Shown in pieces: positions 15,514 through 24,156 of a stretch of 26,335 nucleotides of DNA. Numbering within the stretch: position 1 is the stretch's first letter; every line of letters starts with the position of its first letter. Source of the DNA: a virus; IMG/VR virus record IMGVR_UViG_3300027797_001314, positions 1-26,335 of that record. The stretch is one strand, 5' to 3'. The notes under the pieces were generated by a model. It had not been told where the DNA came from. It saw only the letters and a program-made list of their open reading frames with translations, and did no database searches. A program made the translations under genes and the position numbers.

Positions 15514-18000
15514 TTATTTTGCCATTCCTGCAAGTTTTAACATTAAATCAATATCTTCATTCTTTGGCTTATTATAAGCATTAGGACGCTTACCGCCTGT
15601 TTCTTTTTCCAAACGTGTTAGCAACTCGTCATCATCTGGGCCTGTGATAGCTTTACCTACTGCCTTAGCACCGGCTTTAACAGCGCCGCCCACTTTTTTG
15701 GCAATATCTTTAAGACCTTCTTGTTGTATACCAGCAAGTCTCATTACCTCGTCTAAATCATCCCATTGCTTATCATCAGCATTATCATCTGGATATACTG
15801 GCTCATCGCCCGGGCCTTCTACTACATCTGGCATTGGATTACCAGTAGCTAGTTCGTCAATTGCCGATTCCATGCCTTTCAATTCGCCTAGTGTATCAGC
15901 AATAAAGTCTTCTTCGTAGCTAAGATGATAGTGGATTTGTTTATGATCCATGCCTAATTTTTTCATAGCATCATCCATTTTGCTGATAATATGTTTTTCG
16001 TTTTCTGGACTGTATCTTATACCCTTATCAAACATATAACGGGCTACCTGGTAACTTGTACGATCTTCCACAGCTTCTCTTAGCTTGTCTTGTATTTCAC
16101 TACCTATATCGGCGCCAGCCATTGCGCCGGCAGGTGATTTAGTTACAACGGCTCCGGCAACTCCGCCTAATGCGGCACCGGCCATTCCTTCGGTTTCGTG
16201 ACCACTTGACAAATACTCAACTAATTTCTTAGCCATTACACCTGCTCGGTCGCCTAGCTCTTTTGTTACATGAGTAATAACACCTTCTTCACCTCTAGGA
16301 AATGGACCAAGCCCCTGCTCTTTATGATCTCTATTGTACATAGAAAATACCATTTCGGCAACCTCTTTAGGAGTTGGTTGTTTTTCTATTTCTTGTTTTT
16401 TATCATCGCCATCCATAGAATCTTCGTCAGCAGTTGGTTCTTTCTGCCCTGCATATCCCAATTCCTGAGCGGCTTCAGGATCGTCATTTGCTAACCATTT
16501 TAGAATAGTATCTTTAGGATCATTCTTAGGATTGCCGCCTTGTTCTGGATCAGATAATAACTTTAATTGATTTTCTAATTCTTCGTCATGCACACCGATA
16601 CCTTGAAGTGCATCAATTGCACTTTGGCCGTCAACATCTAATGTTAGTCCACTATCTAATAGGTCTTTTAAATCCATAATAGTATCTGGTTCTAAACGAC
16701 CTTCAGCAACACGATCGACCCATTGTTCGAATGTACTAAAATTAACACCTTCCTTGTTTAGTTTTTCTGTTTCACGACGAGCTTTGTCACTCATGTTAGT
16801 AACTTTGCCCCGGCCGTCTTTAGGTGTAGTAGACTTGGTCCACTCACCTTCATCTTTCCAACTGACAACTTTACCGTCTTTGTCTTTAACTTCTGTGCGC
16901 TCTTCACTAACCGAATCGTCACAGGTGCATTTCTCTACAGGATTTTCACATACATCGCACTGATCTTCATCATTGCCTTCGCTCATATAATCTTCAAGTT
17001 CAACAGTTCCTGCTTCTTGCATGATACTGTGAATCAATGGAAAGTATTGGGCCAAGTCTTCTTTAAAACTATTTACAGTAAACTTAGATTTATAATTTTC
17101 CATAGTTGCCTGGTCCATTTCTAAACCATCGCCGCCTACTGAACTCATACCGCCTGCGCCAGCAGTCCAATTTTCATAACCACCTTGCCCACAAATACTT
17201 TCCATTTGCCTTCTTAATGAAACTAACTTTGCATTAGATTTTTCAACAATTTCATTTACTTCTTGATTCATTCCATCGTGACTACCAACATGACGTTTAA
17301 ATGCTGTTAGTTGGGCAATGTTTTCACACATCTCAACAATGTGTTGACCAATCTCGTCATACGGACGACCGCCATTGGCCACGTGACGTTGCATTGCCTT
17401 AGCACCTGCAATATAGATAAAGGGAAACTTGTAACGCTCGCCTTCGGCATTTTCAATATACAATGCTTTGATATTATTTTTACGGCTACGTGCGCCGCGA
17501 CTTTCATCACTAATTGGTGTATTATGTTTAGCAATAAGAACTGCTTTTTCTAGTACTCTTCGACTAGTCATCTTACCACCTTCAAACTTTGCAGATTCGC
17601 TCATATTCATATTATTATCCTTAGATCCAGTATTAGCTAGGTATTGGAAGTCATCTTTATTAAGATTACTCTTTGTAATGTCTCTTGTATCAAATCGTAG
17701 TAATCTACGTTTGGCAAACATTCTCATCTCACGTAAAAAATCATACCATAACTGATGAATAAACTCGTCAGTTGATTCTAATATTCCTTGACTGTAAAAT
17801 AACTTTAGAGCACCAGTTTCGTTGATACTGATACTTACTCTACCTAAATTGTTGCCTTCAACAACATAGTCAAAATCAAAAAATCGTGCTTCTTTAGGAT
17901 CTGATGTGATTTCACCTTGCTCGTCACCCATTTCTAAATTGGTGAATCGACTACGGATTTTGTCAAAAACGTCCTGGCTAATGATGTGAGTTGAGTTCAT
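15514..18000 (-). CDS. large acidic protein with Cys cluster and glycine zipper, 828 aa, probably virion-associated
   Basis: Function not recognised. The N-terminal 250 residues are globular, with FKFPFIYIAGAKAM-like text near 192-203 and LTAFKRHVGSHD (231-242). A C-x2-C-x6-C-x-C cluster (C348, C351, C358, C360) may bind zinc. Residues 424-513 (FEQWVDRVAEGRL onward) form a helical acidic module that I recall from other marine myovirus proteins. A glycine zipper lies at about 605-635. Two similar motifs, EVMRLAG (751-757) and MLKLAGM (820-826), occur near the C-terminus. The late promoter AATAAATA ends 5 nt before the ATG. Neighbouring terminase and late expression suggest a head or packaging protein; this is inference. 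Confidence 0.7.
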   Translation of the reverse strand: MNSTHIISQDVFDKIRSRFTNLEMGDEQGEITSDPKEARFFDFDYVVEGNNLGRVSISINETGALKLFYSQGILESTDEFIHQLWYDFLREMRMFAKRRLLRFDTRDITKSNLNKDDFQYLANTGSKDNNMNMSESAKFEGGKMTSRRVLEKAVLIAKHNTPISDESRGARSRKNNIKALYIENAEGERYKFPFIYIAGAKAMQRHVANGGRPYDEIGQHIVEMCENIAQLTAFKRHVGSHDGMNQEVNEIVEKSNAKLVSLRRQMESICGQGGYENWTAGAGGMSSVGGDGLEMDQATMENYKSKFTVNSFKEDLAQYFPLIHSIMQEAGTVELEDYMSEGNDEDQCDVCENPVEKCTCDDSVSEERTEVKDKDGKVVSWKDEGEWTKSTTPKDGRGKVTNMSDKARRETEKLNKEGVNFSTFEQWVDRVAEGRLEPDTIMDLKDLLDSGLTLDVDGQSAIDALQGIGVHDEELENQLKLLSDPEQGGNPKNDPKDTILKWLANDDPEAAQELGYAGQKEPTADEDSMDGDDKKQEIEKQPTPKEVAEMVFSMYNRDHKEQGLGPFPRGEEGVITHVTKELGDRAGVMAKKLVEYLSSGHETEGMAGAALGGVAGAVVTKSPAGAMAGADIGSEIQDKLREAVEDRTSYQVARYMFDKGIRYSPENEKHIISKMDDAMKKLGMDHKQIHYHLSYEEDFIADTLGELKGMESAIDELATGNPMPDVVEGPGDEPVYPDDNADDKQWDDLDEVMRLAGIQQEGLKDIAKKVGGAVKAGAKAVGKAITGPDDDELLTRLEKETGGKRPNAYNKPKNEDIDLMLKLAGMAK

Positions 18001-18005
18001 AGTCT

Positions 18006-18013
18006 TATTTATT
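18006..18013 (-). promoter_or_regulatory. late promoter AATAAATA for the 828-aa gene
   Basis: On the minus strand AATAAATA, then AGACT, then the ATG at 18000. It overlaps the TAA stop of gp17. No Shine-Dalgarno sequence. Confidence 0.55.
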
Positions 18014-19598
18014 AATAATTGCTAATGTATATAGGCATGGGCATGTCGTATTCTTCTAGCCCACTATGATCGCGCATTTTATCGTAAATTGCAGGATCCC
18101 ATTCTTGTAGTATTAAAACCATACGCATACACAACAATATAGCTGATACAAGATCATCGTGTTGCCCAGTTTTTGCTTTAAATGTAATGCCGTTAGCAAT
18201 AAATGTCTTTAATTCTGTTACTAGACTCTTGCTGTTTATACTAATTTTTTTAGTTTCTACCAGTTGTTTCAACTTAGCACAAGCATTTAACTTAGCCGAA
18301 TGGGTTGTATTAAATCCTTTGCGGAATCTTCTAACATGACCTTTCTTAATGGGCTCACTTAGAAATAATCCGGGTAATGTTTCTTCACCTAATTCATTGA
18401 TTGCTACTAATGCACTTTCACCTACGGTATTGTTTTCAACGCTGTAGTACAAGGAAGAATTTAACCCTTCCTCTGTAAACTTATCATCAATATGTTTACA
18501 TAAGTCTCGTAAAATGCGGGCTTGGGCCTGTACCGGAGTCATATTGTGATGCCATTCACATACCTGTATCATACTAGGCAATTCTAAGATTTCAATTGCG
18601 GCAAAATCTCCACCTGTTCCTAAACTTGGATCTAATGCTACTATATATGTACAAGACGTATCAATTTTTTTATACCAACGAGCCTGTCCCATTTTCATTA
18701 TTGGCTCAACACCTTCCATGTTGGCTAAACTTATACTGTTAATTAACGTTTCATCAAAAATTAAGAACTTACATTCGTGTTCACGTTCAAATCGTTCAAC
18801 ACCAACACGACTACGTTCTTCGTTGGCCCACACTTCATCTCGGTCTGGATGTTGGCTCCAAACAGCCATGTAAGGATAAAAACCGTTTTTGCCTAATACT
18901 GTACTATTACCGTATTCGTCAATGCGCTTATTTGCTTCTTGCCAAATAATAGCAAATTGATCTTCATCACTATTAGGAGTACTTGTGATAATTGCTTTAC
19001 CGCCGGTTGCTAGTGTAGGGCTAATAGATGTCCAAAACTCAACAGCAATATTGGGTTCAACGTATGCAAATTCGTCTAAGTACAATAAGGAAATAGACAT
19101 ACCTCGACCGGTGGTTGGAGTCGTAGTTTGTGCTACAATACGAGAACCGTTGTCGAATTCGATGGACTGTTTGTTATAACTAGTAACTCCACCGCGAACA
19201 TGATCAGGACAAGTTTCGTAAGCATACCGCAAACGTTGCATAATTTCCTGAGCACCTGTATATTTGTGCGCGGCGATTAGAATGGTACTATCAGGTACAA
19301 ACATTGCATACCATAACAAATATCCCACAGCAGTTGTGGTTTTACCCATCTGACGCCCTAACATGTTTACACTAAAACGATTTGTATGATAACTGGTTAG
19401 TAATTCTTCTTGATAATCAAATGCTTGGTATGGAATCTTACCCTTTTTAGGATGCTGAATGCTAAAGAAATTCTTTAAGAAATATGCAGGACCCGTATCC
19501 ATATCCTGACACGCTAATAATGCTTCCACATCTGCATCAGTCCACCGTTGTGTAGCATTTGCTTTCTTAATTAAATTACCGTCTAGTGATTTGGCCAT
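18012..19598 (-). CDS. gp17: terminase large subunit, T4 gp17
   Basis: 528 aa. ATPase part: Walker A GRQMGKTT (81-88), Walker B LLYLDEF (171-177, D175 and E176) and coupling motif ITSTPNS (204-210). Nuclease part: ALDPS (D323), YSVENN (E388) and QHDDLVSA (D481 or D482), matching the three acidic residues of the RNase H-like nuclease in T4 gp17. It is the packaging motor that cuts concatemeric DNA and pumps it into the prohead through the portal. The ATG lies 5 nt after TGTAAATA, with no Shine-Dalgarno site. Unusually, gp16 is separated from gp17 by two genes and a terminator. Confidence 0.97.
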   Translation of the reverse strand: MAKSLDGNLIKKANATQRWTDADVEALLACQDMDTGPAYFLKNFFSIQHPKKGKIPYQAFDYQEELLTSYHTNRFSVNMLGRQMGKTTTAVGYLLWYAMFVPDSTILIAAHKYTGAQEIMQRLRYAYETCPDHVRGGVTSYNKQSIEFDNGSRIVAQTTTPTTGRGMSISLLYLDEFAYVEPNIAVEFWTSISPTLATGGKAIITSTPNSDEDQFAIIWQEANKRIDEYGNSTVLGKNGFYPYMAVWSQHPDRDEVWANEERSRVGVERFEREHECKFLIFDETLINSISLANMEGVEPIMKMGQARWYKKIDTSCTYIVALDPSLGTGGDFAAIEILELPSMIQVCEWHHNMTPVQAQARILRDLCKHIDDKFTEEGLNSSLYYSVENNTVGESALVAINELGEETLPGLFLSEPIKKGHVRRFRKGFNTTHSAKLNACAKLKQLVETKKISINSKSLVTELKTFIANGITFKAKTGQHDDLVSAILLCMRMVLILQEWDPAIYDKMRDHSGLEEYDMPMPIYISNY

Positions 19599-19603
19599 AT
19601 GTA

Positions 19604-19611
19604 TATTTACA
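19604..19611 (-). promoter_or_regulatory. late promoter TGTAAATA for gp17
   Basis: On the minus strand TGTAAATA, then TACAT, then the ATG at 19598. It starts directly after the U-run of the terminator at 19613-19640. Confidence 0.5.
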
Positions 19612-19612
19612 G

Positions 19613-19640
19613 AAAAAAATAGGCTCCTAAGAGCCTATTT
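19613..19640 (-). terminator. intrinsic terminator after the 407-aa gene
   Basis: A perfect 10-bp stem (AAATAGGCTC and GAGCCTATTT) with a 4-nt loop is followed on the minus strand by a run of T. It lies 15 nt beyond the stop of the 407-aa gene and immediately before the gp17 promoter, marking an operon boundary. Confidence 0.85.
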
Positions 19641-19654
19641 GGTAAGCAGTTTTA

Positions 19655-20878
19655 TTAGTTGCTTTTTAAACGGCCATCTTTTTCTGCCGACTTTAGCATG
19701 TCGATACGATCTTTGTATCCTGCTGTACCTGGCTTAATATCTTTTGCCGCGGCTTTTTCTCCTGCTGTAGGATTCTTAACATGTTTCATTGTAGTTTTTT
19801 CTTGATGTGATGCAGGCTTCTTTTTCTTGAAGGACGGATAAGGTGCTGTCTGCGTGAATGCGTTGGAGGCCTCTTGCATTAAGCCCTCAGTTACAAACTT
19901 TTCGTAGTCATTAAACAATTGTGAAGTCATTGCATCTTCGGCAGTCATGTTGCCTTTGGGCATGTTACCGTCCATACGGTCACCGATACCCATGCTACCA
20001 CCGTTTGGATTATAGGCAAACTTGTCTGGATCGTGTGCAGGAATATCTGTTGGATTGTTAGGGGAATTATCTAACATATCCATCATTTTTCTAATATGAT
20101 CTTTTGCTTCCATTTCACCGCCTTGACTGTCGCCTGTAAATTCTTTACCAGCTTCGACACCTGCGGCAATTTCATCAGTGTCACCATCGGACATTGCGGC
20201 TGCGGCTAATCCACCGCCCACTCCTGCAATATCAACTTCTGGGATTGCGCCAAGTCCTTCGTCTTCTGGAGAACTATCTGTAATACTGTCGCCTGCGGCA
20301 CCGCCAACTGCGGCACCTAATGGGCCGCCAACTACGGCACCAATACCTGCTCCGGCCATAGTTCCTAGCAATCCTTCATCTTCTGGTTTACCGTCGCTAT
20401 CTACAGGTCCTGCGTCGCCTGGCTCATTCATAACGTCAATCATTCTTTTCATTTGGTCGTTGCCAGCTTGGTTAGATTGGCTCAACGAAGGAAGCGTGGT
20501 CATTACGTTAGGTTCTTTGTCAATTGGCATGTGTTCTGGGCCAACTTTGCTGCCGCCTGCTAGCGTCATAATTTGTGCTAACATATTTGCAACTTCATCG
20601 CCGTCGGCTGCTGTTGCATTGATTGAGAACGAAGCAGGAGTTGATGGCATACTCGGAGCCATGCTCATTCCTTCTGGATACATACCACATTCGTCTAGTG
20701 TTCTTTTAACACCGGACAAGTAGCGTAGGCTTTCTACACTTAGTTCTTCTGATAAAGATTGTTGAACAGCTTCAACTGCCGCGTCTGCTTTCAATTTAAC
20801 TTTAGTAGTGTCTTTGGCTACATTAGGATTAGTTGAATCTAATTCAGCTAGACGTTTCATTACGTTGATCATTTGCAT
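19655..20878 (-). CDS. low-complexity Gly/Ala/Asp protein with glycine zippers, 407 aa, probably virion-associated
   Basis: Function not recognised. A helical N-terminus (MQMINVMKRLAELD) is followed by VANMLAQIMTLAGGSK (97-112), a glycine zipper TMAGAGIGAVVGGPLGAAVG (173-192), a second Gly/Ala block near 219-229 and a basic Lys-rich C-terminus. The last 70 residues (KKKKPASHQEKTTM onward) could bind DNA. Glycine zippers favour membrane insertion or self-assembly. AAGGA sits 7 nt before the ATG. It lies between the 211-aa frame and gp17 and ends at a strong terminator. A late head or packaging role is inferred from the position only. Confidence 0.7.
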   Translation of the reverse strand: MQMINVMKRLAELDSTNPNVAKDTTKVKLKADAAVEAVQQSLSEELSVESLRYLSGVKRTLDECGMYPEGMSMAPSMPSTPASFSINATAADGDEVANMLAQIMTLAGGSKVGPEHMPIDKEPNVMTTLPSLSQSNQAGNDQMKRMIDVMNEPGDAGPVDSDGKPEDEGLLGTMAGAGIGAVVGGPLGAAVGGAAGDSITDSSPEDEGLGAIPEVDIAGVGGGLAAAAMSDGDTDEIAAGVEAGKEFTGDSQGGEMEAKDHIRKMMDMLDNSPNNPTDIPAHDPDKFAYNPNGGSMGIGDRMDGNMPKGNMTAEDAMTSQLFNDYEKFVTEGLMQEASNAFTQTAPYPSFKKKKPASHQEKTTMKHVKNPTAGEKAAAKDIKPGTAGYKDRIDMLKSAEKDGRLKSN

Positions 20879-20880
20879 AA

Positions 20881-21498
20881 TTATTTCCTTAAGGGGGTGC
20901 GGTCCGCTTGTTTAATTGGACTGGTATTATTTTGAGGAGCATCTGTGTTAAACTTGGCTTTAGCTGTGTGGCCAATTTCTTTCTCAGAAGCCTCAGGGAT
21001 TACCTCACCCCTCTCTCGTCTCTGTAGTTTTAAGATATCATTAAGTTCTTTAACGAAACCGGAATTGTATTTGTCGCCGTAGTAGTCTTCACTGTTAACT
21101 TTAACAGTTTCTTTATAGGTGTCATCGTTTAATAGCGCACCTTCTCTACGTTCAATTACTTGTTGATAGTCTTCAGTTGGTTCGTTAGGGCTACGAACAA
21201 CAAATCTATCTTTGGTAATTTTTAATTCGTTAGATAGATATTCTGACAATTCAAACTGTGTTGTTGGATATGCAAGAGTAAATTCATAGATGCTTACTTC
21301 TGCATTTTTAATCTTAGGAAAATCCAAAGGTACATCTTGCACAGGTGTGGTGCCTGTTTTCTTAAAAGATCCAAGTTGCCATTTTGACAGCAAAGATTCC
21401 ATTGCGGTTTCTTGATCTTTAGAAAAATCGCCTGCGACCTTTGCCCTAAAGGTATAGGTCTTCTTTGATTCTGCTAGATGTTCTTTAAATGATTTCAT
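20881..21498 (-). CDS. unknown late protein, 205 aa
   Basis: Start placed at the second ATG (21498, MKSFKEHLAE). The frame is open from 21516, but that ATG directly abuts AATAAATA, whereas the 21498 ATG has CAGGGA upstream and lies beyond the predicted transcription start. The protein is charged, with KTYTFRAKVAGDFSKDQETA near the start, an alpha/beta middle (EVSIYEFTLAYPTTQFELSE), and a disordered polar C-terminus (NTDAPQNNTSPIKQADRTP). I do not recognise a domain; I recall similar hypothetical proteins in marine T4-like phages. Next to gp16, it may be a head protein. Confidence 0.65.
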   Translation of the reverse strand: MKSFKEHLAESKKTYTFRAKVAGDFSKDQETAMESLLSKWQLGSFKKTGTTPVQDVPLDFPKIKNAEVSIYEFTLAYPTTQFELSEYLSNELKITKDRFVVRSPNEPTEDYQQVIERREGALLNDDTYKETVKVNSEDYYGDKYNSGFVKELNDILKLQRRERGEVIPEASEKEIGHTAKAKFNTDAPQNNTSPIKQADRTPLRK

Positions 21499-21516
21499 GT
21501 CAATTCCCTGATGCAT

Positions 21517-21524
21517 TATTTATT
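21517..21524 (-). promoter_or_regulatory. late promoter AATAAATA for the 205-aa gene
   Basis: On the minus strand it overlaps the TAA stop of gp16. The predicted start, about 6 nt downstream, leaves a short leader with CAGGGA before the ATG at 21498. Confidence 0.5.
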
Positions 21525-22005
21525 AAGATTTCATTTCTTTTAGCTTGGCCAATATGCTATTTCGATCAGTAATAACATAGCCTTCGCCCTGGATAGAGTT
21601 ACCATTATCTTCGCCGTGTTTCTTATCAATAGCGAGCTTTTTAAGTTGTAGATCTACCATTTTAAGCTTCTTGTCTATTTTGTTAGTTTTTGCAGTAATT
21701 GCCGCATTTAACATTTGCCCTGCTACTTCAAACATTCGAGTGCTATAACGTGCTTCAACATTCATGCCAAGATCCATTAGATCGTCATAGGCCTTCTCTG
21801 CTTTACTTGCAAGAGCATCTAATTCACCATCACTTAAATCACCAAGTCCTTTGACTCTGGGTAATGCGGCGCTAATTTTATCAAACTCTTCAAGTCTTTC
21901 TTGTAGATCAATTGTAGGAATAGGCGTTGCCTCAACTGAAGGAATTTCTACAGTTTCTTCTGGAGTAGGTTCTAAGTTTAATAATTCTTCAAGTTTTTTA
22001 GTCAT
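21523..22005 (-). CDS. gp16: terminase small subunit, T4 gp16
   Basis: 160 aa (T4 gp16 is 164). The acidic N-terminus (LEELLNLEPTPEETVEIP) is followed by a long central helical region, AYDDLMDLGMNVEARYSTRM and FEVAGQMLNAAITAKTNKID, which matches the gp16 oligomerisation coiled coil, then a polar C-terminus ending in NSILAKLKEMKS. It forms a ring that recognises phage DNA and regulates gp17. The order gp4-gp16 with gp17 nearby supports the call. AGGGA is 10 nt before the ATG, inside the end of gp4. Confidence 0.85.
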   Translation of the reverse strand: MTKKLEELLNLEPTPEETVEIPSVEATPIPTIDLQERLEEFDKISAALPRVKGLGDLSDGELDALASKAEKAYDDLMDLGMNVEARYSTRMFEVAGQMLNAAITAKTNKIDKKLKMVDLQLKKLAIDKKHGEDNGNSIQGEGYVITDRNSILAKLKEMKS

Positions 22006-22012
22006 ACCGTAC

Positions 22013-22456
22013 TTATCCCTTCTTTTTCCCAGTATGGTATATATCTGCTTCGTTTATAACTCGGAATTTCATATTGTTATTTTTACACCAATTACTAGCG
22101 GCGGCCCATTTGGCCATATTTTTAACATACTGAGCCTGGTTATAAGGATTCTTGCCTACTCGTTCTCTAAGCGTTTGATTTGCCGGTTTTATCTCAATTA
22201 TTTCTGCATGTTTTTTATGATTTTTATCTAAGTAAACAATCAAAAAATCAGGAACATATATTGTGTTCCTTCCTGATAATGGATCCTTATAAGGAATCTT
22301 TATACTTTCGCTAGCCCACTGATGTATACTAGGATTGTTATCACAAAAACTCATAAAGGTTAATTCCCAAGAACTCCTAAATCTAGGACTACCGACACCT
22401 ATATATTTTTCTGTATTTTGAACGGTGTAGACGCCCTGCGAAAACTTTAAACTCAT
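22013..22456 (-). CDS. gp4: head completion nuclease, T4 gp4 (gp50)
   Basis: 147 aa, near the T4 size. RSSWELTFMSFCDNNPSI (27-44) and WASESIKIPYKDPLSGR match the gp4 family. VPDF (68-71, D70) and EIIEIKP (85-91, E88-x-K90) form the PD-(D/E)xK nuclease core, similar to TnsA-type enzymes. In T4 it acts at the end of head filling, before tail joining. It overlaps the 127-aa gene by 4 nt (ATGA) and lies 7 nt before gp16. Confidence 0.9.
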   Translation of the reverse strand: MSLKFSQGVYTVQNTEKYIGVGSPRFRSSWELTFMSFCDNNPSIHQWASESIKIPYKDPLSGRNTIYVPDFLIVYLDKNHKKHAEIIEIKPANQTLRERVGKNPYNQAQYVKNMAKWAAASNWCKNNNMKFRVINEADIYHTGKKKG

Positions 22457-22836
22457 GTTATAATATTTCTTTGTATTTCATCAGAAATAGAAGGCCCTTG
22501 ATATATTCCGAGAAGACTGGTTTTAAATCTATTGTAATTTAATATCTCTGCAACCAGTCCCCCCATCTGGACATCTGTTAGTCCCGATAGAGTGTCTAAT
22601 ATTTGATTAGGATTAAAATTATCAAACTTAGCTTGTGATAAAATTATGCCTGCTGTGAATTCGGCGGCTGTTTTATCAAATCCTCTTTTTTCAAAGAATG
22701 CCTGCATCTGTAATAGACTATTATTATCGATCTCTACAGGCATATTATAAAAGTCGTTAAAATATTTTACCGTACTATTTGAGCTAGACAGATTATTATT
22801 TTCTGGGGGGATATTACTGTATATTTTACTACGCAT
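22453..22836 (-). CDS. conserved structural-type protein, 127 aa, between gp48 and gp4
   Basis: A polar N-terminus (IPPENNNLSSSNSTVKYF) precedes a helical core: FFEKRGFDKTAAEFTAGIIL (68 or so onward), ILDTLSGLTDVQMGGLVAEI and LNYNRFKTSLLG. I recall this core from small virion-associated proteins of marine T4-like phages, without a precise role. It starts 2 nt before the gp48 stop and overlaps gp4 by 4 nt, so it is expressed with the head and tail genes. Confidence 0.7.
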   Translation of the reverse strand: MRSKIYSNIPPENNNLSSSNSTVKYFNDFYNMPVEIDNNSLLQMQAFFEKRGFDKTAAEFTAGIILSQAKFDNFNPNQILDTLSGLTDVQMGGLVAEILNYNRFKTSLLGIYQGPSISDEIQRNIIT

Positions 22837-22837
22837 T

Positions 22838-24124
22838 TTATTTTAGAGATACTCCGGGTTTGCCAATAGATTTTACAACATCTCCAAAGGCCTGGGCATA
22901 GGTCATTTGTTTTGTTACTGTTGTGCCAAAGCCCGGCGTGCCCTCCGTAACATTTGTATACTGGTAGCTAAATGTAGTGTTTATTGGCGTGTTTAAAACG
23001 TTTTTGCGACCATCAGAATTTGTATCTGCATAAGCACCTCTACCCGACGCCGCATCTGATAGTGTACTTGAAGCAATACTGTATGCTTCACGCTCTAGAC
23101 CTTTCACGCCCGCGTTTTTAACGTCTTTATAATTTTGAGCGAGTTGTTTACTCTGTTTGGCTATTCCAATAAGGTCTCCAACACTAAATCCATTTTCTAT
23201 ACCGTCTGCAACACTATCCAATAAATCCCCCGAGCCCGATAATAATCCACTTAGGCCGCCGCCTTTGCCTGCACGTAGCGGACTCTTAGTAGGATCGTAT
23301 GGCAAGTCTTTATTAAATCCGGGTTCAGTTTTTGTAATACGATTTTGAAAGGTATTATAAAATACAGCTTCATATGCAACTGTCATTTTATTTTCCAGCA
23401 TTTTATTAGGAGAAGTATTATCTAGTTGAGAATGCGACCATTCTGTAATTATAGGATTAATTAATGTAACTGATGAATATTTTTGTTTATTCAGTAAAAA
23501 TATTGTAATATAAGAAAAGAAAGGAACTGATTGTTCGTTATTTAACCCATAACTAAACGTCTTGGCACTATTTGGAAAACCGCCCGCAGTGCTGCCAGCG
23601 GTATAGCCCCATGCGGCGTCCATGTTATATGCACTGGGTATTTTTGCAGTCCGACCAGTTGCGCCTCCACTGAATGTTGTAGGATATTTAGAATCTGCAT
23701 AATAATATTGATAATAGTTTTTCCACAAATTAGTGGTCATATTACCCATATCATCATGGAACGTAATAGTAATAGGATTATAGGTAATTTTATTTTGTAT
23801 TACAGTTTTTTTATTATATTGATTTATTGTTTCATGACCTATAGTAAATCTTGGCAAATCTGCCGACTTTGCTACCAATCCTAATTTACCTTTTGATTTT
23901 GTATACCACTCTTCGTTAATGAATTTAAATGGGCCCTTGGCGCCCTGACCCATTGCTGGATTTAATCCAATTTCTATAAAATAACTCCATCCTGCTTTTG
24001 GAGCCATACCATATGCACTATCAACATATAATCTACTTGCGTGTTGATAATCGCGAAGATAACCGGTATCAGCAAATAAGCCGCCGGCAAAGTCGCTTAG
24101 GAATTTAGTAAACATGTTTGACAT
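22838..24124 (-). CDS. gp48: baseplate tail tube cap, T4 gp48
   Basis: 428 aa. The N-terminus LSDFAGGLFADTGYLRDYQH and then SRLYVDSAYGMAPKAGWSYF is the pattern I know from gp48 of marine T4-like phages. The middle holds MTVAYEAVFYNTFQNRI, typical of tube-initiator proteins, and a Ser/Gly-rich linker near 278-310. gp48 caps the baseplate and, with gp54, starts tail tube growth. The family is longer here than in T4 (364 aa). The late promoter CATAAATA ends 5 nt before the ATG. Confidence 0.85.
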   Translation of the reverse strand: MSNMFTKFLSDFAGGLFADTGYLRDYQHASRLYVDSAYGMAPKAGWSYFIEIGLNPAMGQGAKGPFKFINEEWYTKSKGKLGLVAKSADLPRFTIGHETINQYNKKTVIQNKITYNPITITFHDDMGNMTTNLWKNYYQYYYADSKYPTTFSGGATGRTAKIPSAYNMDAAWGYTAGSTAGGFPNSAKTFSYGLNNEQSVPFFSYITIFLLNKQKYSSVTLINPIITEWSHSQLDNTSPNKMLENKMTVAYEAVFYNTFQNRITKTEPGFNKDLPYDPTKSPLRAGKGGGLSGLLSGSGDLLDSVADGIENGFSVGDLIGIAKQSKQLAQNYKDVKNAGVKGLEREAYSIASSTLSDAASGRGAYADTNSDGRKNVLNTPINTTFSYQYTNVTEGTPGFGTTVTKQMTYAQAFGDVVKSIGKPGVSLK

Positions 24125-24129
24125 AACAT

Positions 24130-24137
24130 TATTTATG
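24130..24137 (-). promoter_or_regulatory. late promoter CATAAATA for gp48
   Basis: On the minus strand CATAAATA, then ATGTT, then the ATG at 24124, with no Shine-Dalgarno sequence. Confidence 0.55.
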
Positions 24138-24156
24138 CCACATCAAACCGACAAAA

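Noticed and set aside
20178-20723. 181-aa plus-strand open frame, rich in Pro, Ser and Ala
   Set aside because: It is the antisense image of the Gly/Ala-rich 407-aa gene; such biased codons leave long open frames opposite. No start signal and no recognisable protein.
21851-22231. 126-aa plus-strand frame across the gp16 and gp4 genes
   Set aside because: Antisense to two confident genes, with a hydrophobic composition typical of shadow frames.
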